Assembly: GCA_907163375.1 (NCBI GenBank)
Contig: CAJQUW010016139.1
Location: 30,734 to 94,733, forward strand
Source: Prostheceraeus crozeri
Taxonomy: Eukaryota > Platyhelminthes > Polycladida > Euryleptidae
DNA: 64,000 nt
Direction: 5' to 3'
The position numbers were made by a program, and so were the translations under genes. The notes under the pieces are model-generated. The model was not told the origin of the DNA and did not search any database. It worked only from the letters and a program-made list of their open reading frames with translations. Of the stretch, positions 10,266-20,500 are shown piece by piece (position 1 is the stretch's first letter; each line of letters starts with the position of its first letter).

Positions 10266-10300
10266 AAGCAAGAAGAGTATCTATGGCACCCGGAACCCAT

Positions 10301-10351
10301 GGGTAAATAAATTTTCGAGTGCGCGAATCGCACGAGAAAATTTATTTACCC
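10301..10351. repeat. long hairpin right of the telomere-type array
   Basis: Perfect 16-bp inverted arms, GGGTAAATAAATTTTC and its complement, enclose a second short stem GTGCG/CGCAC around CGAAT. It sits 35 bases after the TTAGGG array. Confidence 0.85.
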
Positions 10352-10361
10352 TATAATCCGA

Positions 10362-10396
10362 AAAATTTCGAGGGCGCGAAGCGCCCGAGAAATTTT
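10362..10396. repeat. second hairpin of the same design
   Basis: Arms AAAATTTC/GAAATTTT and inner stem GGGCGC/GCGCCC are separated by GA steps with a GAA loop. The layout copies the preceding hairpin with different inner-stem bases. Confidence 0.85.
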
Positions 10397-10414
10397 GAGG
10401 CCCCCACCACGCCG

Positions 10415-10531
10415 TGTGTGAAGTGTATGAAGTGTATGAAGTGTATGAAGTGTATGAAGTGTATGAAGTGTATGAAGTGTATGAAGTGTATGAAGTGTAT
10501 GAAGTGTATGAAGTGTATGAAGTGTATGAAG
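10415..10531 (+). repeat. 9-bp minisatellite (TGTATGAAG)n
   Basis: Twelve exact copies of TGTATGAAG follow one variant copy (TGTGTGAAG). Because nine is a multiple of three, all frames stay open and yield artefact peptides such as MKCMKC and HTLHTL; these are not called as genes. Confidence 0.95.
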
Positions 10532-10566
10532 GTCAAAGGTCAAGGTCAGGTCTAAGGTCAAGGTCA
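10530..10566 (+). promoter_or_regulatory. cluster of five AGGTCA motifs
   Basis: AGGTCA occurs at 10530, 10537, 10543, 10555 and 10561. The first two form a perfect direct repeat with one spacer (DR1), the layout bound by RXR/HNF4-type nuclear receptors. The run directly continues the 9-bp minisatellite, so it may be repeat drift and not a functional element. Confidence 0.35.
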
Positions 10567-10659
10567 AGTGTAGAGGTTTGTATATTATGGTCATTTTTGG
10601 TTGTAAAACTTTAACTTTGAAAATTTGTAAACTTAGTCATTTTTGTAAAAAAACTTGGA

Positions 10660-10895
10660 ATTTTTCAAGTTGCATACAGATGCGTACAACTAGGATTTTT
10701 TCATCAAATGGGTACATACAATATATCATTCGAATGACATAAAACTAGAGAGCTACATGTCTTTAAAGAATGGGTTAAAAACTTAGTGAATTTAAAAATC
10801 TAACATTTGTCTGCTTGCATACAGTTGCATACAACTAGGATTTTCCCATCGAATAGGTACATACCTTATATCATTCTAAAGGTCTTTTCATTCTC
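10660..10895 (+). repeat. two direct copies of a roughly 75-bp unit
   Basis: Copies at about 10668-10740 and 10820-10893 share GCATACA, ACAACTAGGATTTT, GGTACATAC and TATATCATTC in order. The intervening and following sequence to 11187 shows no gene. Confidence 0.6.
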
Positions 10896-11187
10896 ATTCT
10901 TATGGTGTCGTGTATGACACATGTATGATATCATCCTGGACTGCTACAAGCATTTTAAAATTAACAACATAACTGTTTCTTTAAAAGTTATATGTTCCTA
11001 TTTATTTCAAGTTGAAGTCTTCATACTTGATTTTTTGTTTCAATTCAGTTATTGAACATCATTAATTGTAGATAGTTATTCCCCTTTCCCATTCAGACCT
11101 TAATTGAAGACCGATTTGTGAAATGATAAAACAAGTCTGTTCATATATACAAATGAATATTAAATAAAGAGATTAAGAAAAAACACA

Positions 11188-11649
11188 CTAAATGTCATCA
11201 AGGTAAGGAAAGGGTACAAGTTTTTTCAAGTCCACTTGAACATGGATCCTGGTCTTCTTGGGCGCACAGGGACAGCGACGTGGTGTGTCAAGGTCGATGA
11301 CCGAAAATTCGAGAGCGGTTGTGAGGTTCCGCTCGTTCGGCTCCATCCTCATGAACACCCGTTTGGTGTGGTACTTTTTCGGGGCGTTCTTGACTTTGAC
11401 CGTGACCCGTCCATAAAGTGGCGTTCGCATGGACTTCTTATTCATGTGACGCATCGTCTCGATTGATACGTCACTATCTTCATCACTCGAGTAGTCGGGC
11501 GATGCAGGGGCTTGGGTGAACACCACCGGCTCGTTTGGTGTTGTCGATCGCTCCATCGGAGATTGGGGAGGTGTATTGGTACGTTCCACTGGCGAAGTGG
11601 TACGATCAGCAGTACCGTTCTCAACTGCGGCTTTCTGTTTGCGATCCAT
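11188..11649 (-). CDS. 153-residue protein of unknown function
   Basis: Single-exon ORF. The N-terminal half is rich in Thr, Ser and Pro with repeated (S/T)P sites (TTSPVERTNTPPQSPMER) and an acidic Ser patch (SSDEDSDVSIE). The C-terminal half is compact and basic with alternating hydrophobic residues (GRVTVKVKNAPKKYHTKRV, TRIHVQVDLKKLVPF) and may fold as a beta domain. No family recognised. It is divergent from the small + gene at 11874 with both TATA boxes in the space between them, an arrangement typical of compact viral or mobile genomes. Confidence 0.6.
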   Translation of the reverse strand: MDRKQKAAVENGTADRTTSPVERTNTPPQSPMERSTTPNEPVVFTQAPASPDYSSDEDSDVSIETMRHMNKKSMRTPLYGRVTVKVKNAPKKYHTKRVFMRMEPNERNLTTALEFSVIDLDTPRRCPCAPKKTRIHVQVDLKKLVPFPYLDDI

Positions 11650-11731
11650 TATGACTTGTAGATTTAAAATAATTGTAACTTGTAAACGTGAGGATTAGAA
11701 CCTTTGATAAGAATTGGTACAAACCTCGGAC

Positions 11732-11818
11732 TTATATACTTTTTAAACAAAGGAAATCCTAACAGCCAATCAGAGAGGTACCGAACTTCCCTAAAGAATA
11801 TATATAACTATATAAAGG
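11732..11818. promoter_or_regulatory. divergent promoter with two TATA boxes and a CCAAT box
   Basis: AGTATATAAG on minus (11731-11740) faces the 11649 gene, about 85 bases from its ATG. CTATATAAAGG on plus (11809-11819) faces the 11874 gene, about 60 bases from its ATG. Between them AGCCAATCAG (11764-11773) is a good CCAAT box that could serve both directions. Confidence 0.6.
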
Positions 11819-11873
11819 ATGTCATTGTTCCAAACTGTTAAGTACTTATCCTCAACGTTCCATAGCAAGAAGC

Positions 11874-12164
11874 ATGTCCTCAAAACCACTATTTTATTTT
11901 CAAAATGACAGCCAAGTCATTATGGGAGGTCAGTTGGACATGACCATGCATCTCTCTTGCGGCTGCAAAGTGGCCCTTTGGAAAACCTTGACTGTGTCAG
12001 CACTTCAAAGGCGGAGTGGACTACCGGTGAAGTGTCCGGTACACGAGTGTGACCATGACTTTAGTAAAAATCAGACTTTTCATGAGTGGTGTGATGACTT
12101 CCTGAAGATCATGGAGTCGCCTGAGGGACGTGATTTGCACCCGTCATTTATTTTTCACGCTTAA
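11874..12164 (+). CDS. 96-residue small Cys/His protein of unknown function
   Basis: Single-exon ORF behind a well-placed TATA box. It contains a Cys/His-rich core (HLSCGCKV, then VKCPVHECDHDF) that could hold one zinc ion, like the second half of a degenerate RING or U-box. No family recognised. An adjacent AT-rich tail follows the stop. The pairing with the divergent 11649 gene suggests joint expression. Confidence 0.55.
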   Translation: MSSKPLFYFQNDSQVIMGGQLDMTMHLSCGCKVALWKTLTVSALQRRSGLPVKCPVHECDHDFSKNQTFHEWCDDFLKIMESPEGRDLHPSFIFHA

Positions 12165-12430
12165 ATTAAACTTACATTGTAAATCTCTTGTCTTTTCATT
12201 TTAAACATAGTTCTGGAATTGGTTTTCTTATTGGGGAGCAACTAAATCATAACTGCACAGTAAAGTTTCACATCTAAATAGTGCTACATTAAAAATAATT
12301 GTCACAATAGTCGCAATTGAGCAAACCCATTCAAAATCAAACAACGGACGTCTATCGGTACGTACCCAAGTGCTCAGAACCAAACCACACAAGTTCGATC
12401 ATAGACGTTCCGAAACACAGTGTACCAAAC

Positions 12431-12655
12431 ACATGTACCTATCCAGTAAAACAGATCTCATACAAGTTCCTCTTGATAACACTGAATTATACATGTACCT
12501 ATCCATGTGCCTATCGATAACTAAAGTATACATGTACCTATCCATGTACCTATCCATGTTCCTATTGATAACACTAAACTTTACATGTACCTATCCATGT
12601 ACCTATTGATAACACTAAACTTTACATGTACCTATCCATGTACCTATCCGTGGCA
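12431..12655 (+). repeat. 41-bp tandem repeat
   Basis: Four to five imperfect copies of a unit built from TACATGTACCTATCCATG and TACCTATTGATAACACTAAA. ORFs crossing it are repeat artefacts. The 12165-12430 flank holds nothing recognisable. Confidence 0.85.
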
Positions 12656-13613
12656 AGTAGGGCACAGTTTTCACTACTGCTATTAATAAGGCTCACTCAT
12701 GTCAACAACGCTCTTCGAGTTATTCACCAGCCTGAAACTATAGTATGGATCTATATATTGCAAATAATTAACAGAGGGCATTCTAGGTCCAAGTGGAGTC
12801 GATCATCGGATGTCTGTCAATGTCAAAGATGGTGTCAATATGCATTGTATAACATACACAATATATGTTGTTTGTTTTTATTTGCTTAAACCAATTTTAT
12901 ATCAATTTTTCTGACAATGCAGTTATATTTTTTCTGTTGTATCATGTAATTTTTTACCGCAAAATTATGTTTAGACGTTAGATTATTGCCAAGCTTGGCA
13001 ATCGTTTTTGGCGTGGCCGGACAACGCTGGGAACAGCAATGATATACATGTACATGTACAACCATAGCCAGGCTTCGTACGTATTACAAAGAAACAATAT
13101 GCATGATCAAAAGTAAAGACGTGGTTCATTTTCCTGTTCAGAAAAGTCATTTACTTATTTATTTGGTGAATTGTAAGTGAACTTTACTCTGCTTTTATCT
13201 AAGAATGAAACAATTGGTTTTCATTTGTGCTATTCCTATAAAACATGCGCTCTTAAGATCTAATAATCAGCTGACATAAAAGAATGCAATGAAGTCTAAT
13301 TGAAAGAATTGTAACAACAGGATGCTCTTGTTTACAATTGTGTTTTGCAAAACATCTGAACAAGTAGAGTAGACTATTATTTGATGTAAAGGGGACGCTA
13401 TATTTAGACATATAATAATTTCTTGATTTGTTATTAAAATGCGTTTTGGTTCTGAAATTATCAAAAAGAGATAATGAAAAGGAATTTGTTGCTCGCTTAC
13501 AAATATTTTCAAATTCATGCAATATCAGCTGACTTTCACTGGTTTCGTTGTACACAAGGTAAAAACACGTTTATTTCCTATTTAGCCCTTTATAATATTA
13601 AATATCTTTGGTT
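12656..13613. other. no gene recognised
   Basis: AT-rich sequence. Short ORFs near 13253-13555 on minus lack codon or motif support. Confidence 0.5.
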
Positions 13614-14272
13614 ATGTACTACCGAGATGATTCTCTTATATAAGTAGTATGAAACAAGTTGGATATCAAAAGGAATGAATATTTGATAATAAGCATCCGA
13701 ACTAAGCGGAAATCAAGCTGAATTATCAAGAGAATTTCATGAAATGTATTATAATGAAAATCTTCATGAAAAAGTCACGATATTGTTCGTGCTTTCTTGG
13801 CTGAAATTTCAACTTTTTAATTCAATTTTCACCGGCACTATTCAGATTCATTCCTAGAATCAGAATAGTGATGTGGAACCATTTACATCTTTCAAAGTTA
13901 AATGAAGTCATTGTCTCTGATTTTGTGATTTTGCTCAGCCAGGTTGCCTGTGATATGATCACGCTTAAGAAAACACTCTTGAGGTTGAGCATGAAAGTAA
14001 TAGGAACACAACGAATTGCTAATTTAGCAAACATTAAATCTCCATGGCTGTCATGAGAATCTGTAAATGCCATAATTCCTTCTGCATTACAATCATGATC
14101 ACTCAATTCCGTTGTAATTTCTGCAAAACTGCAAACATTTGCATATCTCACATTTGGTGACAATACCACCCGTATCTCCCTTGAGTTCATTTAATAAAAT
14201 CGAAAGTGTATACACATTGGGGATTTAATAAATGCGGAGTTACCACTCTACCTAATATACCTACTCTATCAT
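13614..14272 (+). repeat. dispersed repeat, copy 1
   Basis: About 650 bases matching 36969-37657 in the same orientation, from ACCGAGATGA through GAAACAAGTTGGATATCAAA to CACTCTACCTAATATA. Roughly four bases in five agree by eye, with small indels. No inverted ends were found, so the class is unknown. The minus ORF at 13822-14190 lies inside and is probably chance. Confidence 0.8.
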
Positions 14273-14439
14273 ACCTACTTAATGAAAATGAACTTACATG
14301 AAATCGTGACAAAATAATAGATAATTCCTAAAAGTAGCTAAAGATGACATATGTGACTTATGAGTGACTGCGTACTGAGCAATCAATAGATGCTAGAAAT
14401 CTGCTTTAAACAAAATCACTTGATAAACGAAATTGTTGG

Positions 14440-14900
14440 ATTATGTGAAACAGCAAATGCTGCACACACAAAGGGACCTGAGACATCGGCGCCAGCCGTC
14501 ACTGAGATTTCTGCCCACTAAGCTCAGCATCTGTCAAGATGGTCGGTCCGCTGCAGCTCGTTGCGCCCAGGTCCTATCTCCCTCCACCTTTGCACTCAAC
14601 ATCTTCATGGAAATCCTTACACTTAAACACCGGCTTTAGCAAGAAATTTCCTCACCAATCAGCAACGAAATCGTGGCATCCTACTCTCAGAAGGCATGAG
14701 CTCACATTTCCACCCTTGCTTCCATTCGGCAAGTTCTTCATATTTCGCAGTTTTCCTTTCATGCGAATCCCTAATGCTCTCTTCCCAGGGAACGGTTAGT
14801 TTGCCCGCAACCATTCTCTTCCCTATCGCGTCGATCAACGCTAGATGAGGTCGTTGGTTAGATAGGGATGATTCATCTGGCAGCTGTCTATCCACTCAAG
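14440..14900 (-). mobile_element. retroelement C-terminal scrap (class uncertain)
   Basis: The minus-strand frame 14659-14895 has the run LTVPWEESIRDSHERKTAKY followed by a tryptophan block (GWKCELMP). It resembles the end of reverse-transcriptase polyproteins common in marine invertebrates (pattern LTVPWE, then KY..L, then GW). It is a short, broken remnant; LINE is more likely than LTR origin, but I cannot decide. Confidence 0.45.
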
Positions 14901-17569
14901 CTTCCCACTTCCGCGGTACAGATCGCACGATGAGTCTTTCGTCTCTTTGTTTGACCACTCGATAAAAAGTCAATTCCAGTTACTTACCTGTTTGTAAAGT
15001 TGGCGGAACCATTATTTAGTACACCGAGATCCTATTGAAAACAGCTTCTTCTTTATCAAGATCAGCCTCCTGATCACGAATTTGGGCTCAGATTCCACAA
15101 ATTCCCAGTCGTTATCGAAAATTTCAAGTTTAAGGATAAAAGTAGTTCCCTTGGGTGGGTCCGCTAACTTCACACACGTGGGGTGGAGCGAGTACTTCCA
15201 CAATCGCTCTGCAGTACCACATGACAGCCAGAGAGGGCATAGAGAATATTGGCATGTCATACAGATGACATTCAGGTCAGTCCAGATTCCCCAATGTGTC
15301 ACATTAGCAGAGGCATGGAAAGGGCATTTGAACGAACGATTGAACGGTACTTTTTTCATCTTTCTGATGAAAGAGCTATCGAACGGCATGTCTGAGAAGC
15401 CGCTGAACGGTGATCGGAACGAACGGCTTTTTTGCTTGATTGAACGGTAATTTAGCCCCAGAAACCCAGTATAAGAAATAATGCTAGAAAATCCTTGATA
15501 CTTTCCAAAATTGCTTATTTACACATTCTGACTGCAATAAAGTGGTATTTTGTAATTTGAAAATATTTAAGTGCCATAATTTGGGCATGGGTCACCAGTA
15601 ATCCATTGGGCTTTCTCGGTGTAGGGAAGCCTCGGAAACTTCTATAAAAGAAAATTTATTGATGCTCTTCGAAATTGCTAGTTTGAGCATTAAGACTTCA
15701 GTTCAATGACATTTCGTGAATAAAATGACAAGAGCCTTGATATTACACAATGCTTCCATCTCTTTTTATTGATTTAGTGTTCCGAAAATACATGTACTTA
15801 TTATACTACTCATCAGCAAATAAAACATCTGCGCATATCACCATCATAAATGCGGTTTAGCAGTGGTGAAAACTGAAGAAGCTTCACGTCCTTCTATGAA
15901 GCAACCAAATTGTCATGATGCACACTAAATTATTAATTAATTCATCACTTGGTCACAAAGCATTGAACAGTTTGAATTCAAAAGCTGTGATGAGTTAGGC
16001 CTACTTGCACTGTGAATGTCAATCTGACCATTACTTATTAAAAATAGCATCTATGATGTTGCTTTTCCATCAAGTAAAGTCACAAGATGGTGTGGGGCCC
16101 GATGCGGGAAGCGGGTATTTGCCTGCGGGCACTGGCATTTACAATTATGGCTTAATCTGCGAATTCATATCCGTTCAGTGGATATGCAGGTAGGGATTCA
16201 TGGCGGCATGCATGACATGGAACATTTATGGGGCCGAATAAGTTCCACGCGCTTCGAGTCCGGTATGGATAGGGTTAGAATGAATCAATATCCGTGGTCT
16301 TAAAATCAATGAACCATACAGTAGAATTCTCCGTGTGCAGGCCTAATTTGGTTGGTTTCAATTCTTCCTAAATTTGTAGTTTTTTCGCAGTTCTTTTGCG
16401 TTTGACGGTACTAAATGTCTCTCAAGGATCTGCATGTGGATATGTTCCAGAAACCAAATGTTTGCTGGAGCATATACACATGCAGATCAAATTAAATAAT
16501 TATAATGTCTTAATTATAATTATCAAATAACTTATAATGTCTTCGTGCAATTGCGGAGACCATTAGTACATATATGGGGCGAAGTGACGATTGGGAGACC
16601 AATTCAAAAGATATGTGAATAAATAATGTGTCGATGGTGCACATTAATGTTGAGTGCATCATCGATCACAAAGACCTTCGTGCTAAGTTCATATTCACAG
16701 GTAGAATCCAAACAGGCATTCAATGCATATTGTCAAGAGTGTGAGAACCACAGAAGAGAGAGAAAAGGCTCGCAAGTTTTGTTCATCAATCAAGCTATAT
16801 GATACATGCATGTACTAGAATGCATTTTTAAAGGACTTTAAATATTTCGCTTGATGGGTTATTTCACCGAATGGGTTAAAAATCCAGGTTTTAAAATCAG
16901 TTTCAAACCATCGTTTCAATAATGCATTGCATTAAAGCTATTACTTGCTTCCATCTGCCAAAACAGCTGATATGTTATTAAGGAACATCATGGTACAGCA
17001 AGCTGCAACCTGCGGTAATTGCACCGTGTACTTCTGCATGTATAATGTTTGGTATAGAATATCATGGCGTAAATGTGCAATTAGTGACTTCAAAACCATG
17101 CATGGTTTTAAATATAAAACTTGTTGTGCTTTTTAGCCCCTAAAATCGACAGCATGTTTTTCCAGCTCACAAAGTGAAATTTCTCAACAAACTTCATATA
17201 ATTTTGTTTTTCAACAAACTACACTTCATATAGAAGTGTCATGAGCAACTTCTTGAGCATTTCGTATATTATAGAAAAATTTATCATATTCTAAATTAGC
17301 GCAAGATTCACCAACTTCATGTAGAAAAGATAGCTTATAAAATTATTCGACTTATTTTATTCCTTGATTAATCCATGATTTTTGCATCAATGGTTCACTT
17401 TGTGAATATCATATGTCTAGCATTTCCCCTGACACTATGGATAGGAAATATTCAAATAGGAAACTGAATAGGAAGTATTATGATTGGGTGATATTGTGAT
17501 AGCCACACCCATTTGAAGTGATAACTTTGTGCAATTTGTAAGAATGAAGAATTCATTGCAAAGCGCCAT
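14901..17569. other. no gene recognised; one small hairpin
   Basis: Overlapping ORFs on both strands at 15012-15450 (125 and 122 residues) have no recognisable motif and I do not call them. A clean hairpin lies at 16427-16488. Otherwise AT-rich intergenic sequence. Confidence 0.5.
16427..16488. repeat. 24-bp-arm hairpin, possible small-RNA precursor
   Basis: GATCTGCATGTGGATATG at the left pairs with CATATACACATGCAGATC at the right, followed inward by TTCCAG/CTGGAG, with a 14-base loop. Two or three mismatches or wobbles. The size and loop are those of a short miRNA-like hairpin, but without conservation data this is only a shape. Confidence 0.4.
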
Positions 17570-20500
17570 ATGACGATGAAGTTTGTTACAATTTTATTCT
17601 CCTGTGTCTTCGTTTTGGTATTCACTGATGACTTTGATAACGAAGGTTAGTGGGAATTGAGCGTGTGGAAATTTCATATAATAGTAGTGCTAAATTGCAT
17701 CAAATATGTTTGCATCAGTTGCATATGAGTATGGTAATTTTCAATTATTATAATAGTCTTTCATATTCAAGATTAGAGCCAGGAAAAATATGTGTTTGTA
17801 GCTATCGAAATATGTGCTTTAAAATGCCAACATTATGTGCTAAAATATGTAATAAAAAACTTGAAGAAACCACTGCAATGACATAACCTGCGGAATGGAT
17901 GAAAATTACATATGACTGCTAGCTTTTATGATAGAGAAAAATCTGTCAAAGTACTTAAAATCTCCTCTTGCAGTAGCAGAACAGAAGTTTTTTCAACATA
18001 ATTTCAGTGAGACTTCGTCTTTTATCCGACAGGATATTCTTGTAAGATGAAAAACTCCGCCCTACTTCGCAGCGGACTATTAGGCAATTGCCAATATTTG
18101 TCAAATCAAATACTCTCCTATTTGTAATACGTCCAACTTGTGAATCCGGAAGTGTTTGATGATCACGAATAGCATACAAGGTGGTTTTCTATTACTTATA
18201 CCAAGAACTTTTGTTTACAACAGTATTGAAATTCTCCTTAGCTATTGGATGATTTGCGAGTGATTGCTTGATTTCTTCCAAAATTTCAAGAGAACCGTTG
18301 GGTTTCAGTCTCCTCTCAAGTTTTTGAATTGAATCAAATCACACAACGATTCAAAATTCATCGAAGTGAGTACCAAGTCTGCAATTATACCTGAGTTACT
18401 CAATAGCGAGATTACAGGTCCTATGAAGCTTCCGCCCTCAGGATCAAGCTCGCGTAATACTTACTTGTAAAACACTCTGATGATTCGTAGCATATAGTAC
18501 ACAGCTGATGAGATCTATCTTCCCCATCTTCTAAGTATGGGTTCGGGGGGCAGAGGAGCATCTGGTGCTACGCGCTTGAACAGAAGTCTTCGCCGGGGTG
18601 TTTTCTTGAAAATTTTACTACCCAGAGAAATGAGTCTATTGACACGATCGTGCTCTCCTCGTATAATTTCAGCAACTCGTATAATTTCAGCAAGGACGCA
18701 TATACTTAGTTAAAATAAATTATGTAGCCTACTTTAAAATTCGAATGCCACAATATAAGATACTTGTATAGTCTAATCATCAAAGCAGCTTCCATGACAG
18801 TTGCTGATTTCCTGTGCTTTCGGTTATCCTCATCTTGTTATGCTATTCTCAGACTCTGATGCTTCATTAAGATTATCTGCAAAAAATTTTTAGAATCGGT
18901 ACCGGAGTTTGTGATCAATAATCCGATTTCTTCTGTTGTCACTTTAATCTCCTTTGAAGGGAGCGACTCGTTGATTGAAAGATAAAAATATGCAAACTTA
19001 AACACTATCCGATTGATGAACAGGAACTGTTTGCAAGGTACAGGTGTAGAAACAGGGAATCGGCGCTTTACTTTTCCAGTCGGTGTACTTACCCATACAT
19101 TTGCGGCGTTGGTACATCAAGTATCCTCCAAAGATGTCATGTCAAGCAATGTAGATTAAATGGCGACTTGAATTTCCATCATCACATCGACGCTGAAAAT
19201 CATAATATCGACGGCGTTGATCTGATGACAGTTCGTGCTATTTTTGAACTATTGAGAAAAGTCAAAAGGTTGAATGACAAATTCAGTTATGCCATTATGG
19301 AAGACTTAGGGCAGGCTATTTATCATGAATCCATTGATCATTTTTTCTTCTTAGGAGATCACAATAAGTAGCCGTCGATGTGATGACGAATTGTGGTCAA
19401 TTTCTTAGAGAAAATAATGCAATTTTCAAGAAAATTGTTGCTAAATCAATGATATATATCGACCTAGCTCTGATTACAATGATTTCTCAACTCTTGATAT
19501 TTCTCTGATTCAAGGGTATTAGGAAATCCTTGAGCCAAAGTCCACTTAAACAAATGCAGCATTTCTTTGTTGTAAAGCAATCCAAAAAAAAGTATTTTTC
19601 TTGTGGACATGCAAAAATGAGGTGTTCCTGAATTTCAAATGAATAGTTATGCCAAAAATCGTGCATGAATCTTAAAATGAAGGACATTTTCGGTTTCAGT
19701 AGACGAAAATGTTGACGAAATGTTTTTGTGTTAAACATTGACAATAGACCTACATCTTGGCCACAAAATGCAAAGGACAAGAATCACTCTAAAAAACACA
19801 AAACTTTCTGGATTTTGCCACGTGCAATAGCCCACTACATATAGGGCCTAATGAGCTAATTGCTCTTGCAAATTCTCTTAATGGTAGAAGGGATGAAATC
19901 ATATCAAGCCTTTAGCCTAGATATCCGGTAATGATTTAGGCTTGTATCCGTTAATCCGGTGACCGTTCCATCACTGTGAAAGCTATCTCAAATACGATTA
20001 CGATTTACGTACTATTAATATCAAAATAGATAAGTGTCTATTTTGAGGAAGCAACCATAGCAAATTCGCAACTCACAAAGTGACTTAAAAAACATAAAGA
20101 CAAAAAGCAAATATCTACAAAGATGGTAAAAAAGAATTCATGTACGTATCTGTCTGTGCTACAAAAGATGATATTAGAGGCTTTTCTGAGTCTTTTGGTT
20201 TCGTCAAGCGCTCGTCTCTTTGGCACAGTTTCTTTCAATTACAAAAGTAATTTTGTAAACTGCTGTTGGCTGATGTGAAGTTTGCTACACCTTTTTCCAT
20301 TCTAACTAAAAGTTGTTCCGTTCTATTTAAAACCTGTTCCGTTCAATTTAAAAATGTTCTATTTAGTTTAAAGCCTATCCCATTCAATTTAAAAATGTTC
20401 TATTCAGTTTAAAGCCTGTCCCATTCAACTTAAAAATGTTCTATTCAGTTTAATGCCTGTCCCATTCAATTTAAAAATGTTCTATTCAGTTAAAAACCTG

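Noticed and set aside
10079-10333. 84-residue NPNPNP ORF on minus
   Set aside because: It is only the translation of the TTAGGG array.
10319-10614. Four overlapping ORFs on both strands (MKC, EVY, HTL, FIH repeats)
   Set aside because: All follow from a 9-bp minisatellite whose unit is a multiple of three.
13822-14190. 122-residue ORF on minus
   Set aside because: It lies within the dispersed repeat, and the matching frame is not kept in the second copy.
15012-15450. Two overlapping ORFs of 125 and 122 residues on opposite strands
   Set aside because: No motif, no codon preference visible, and each is a mirror of the other.
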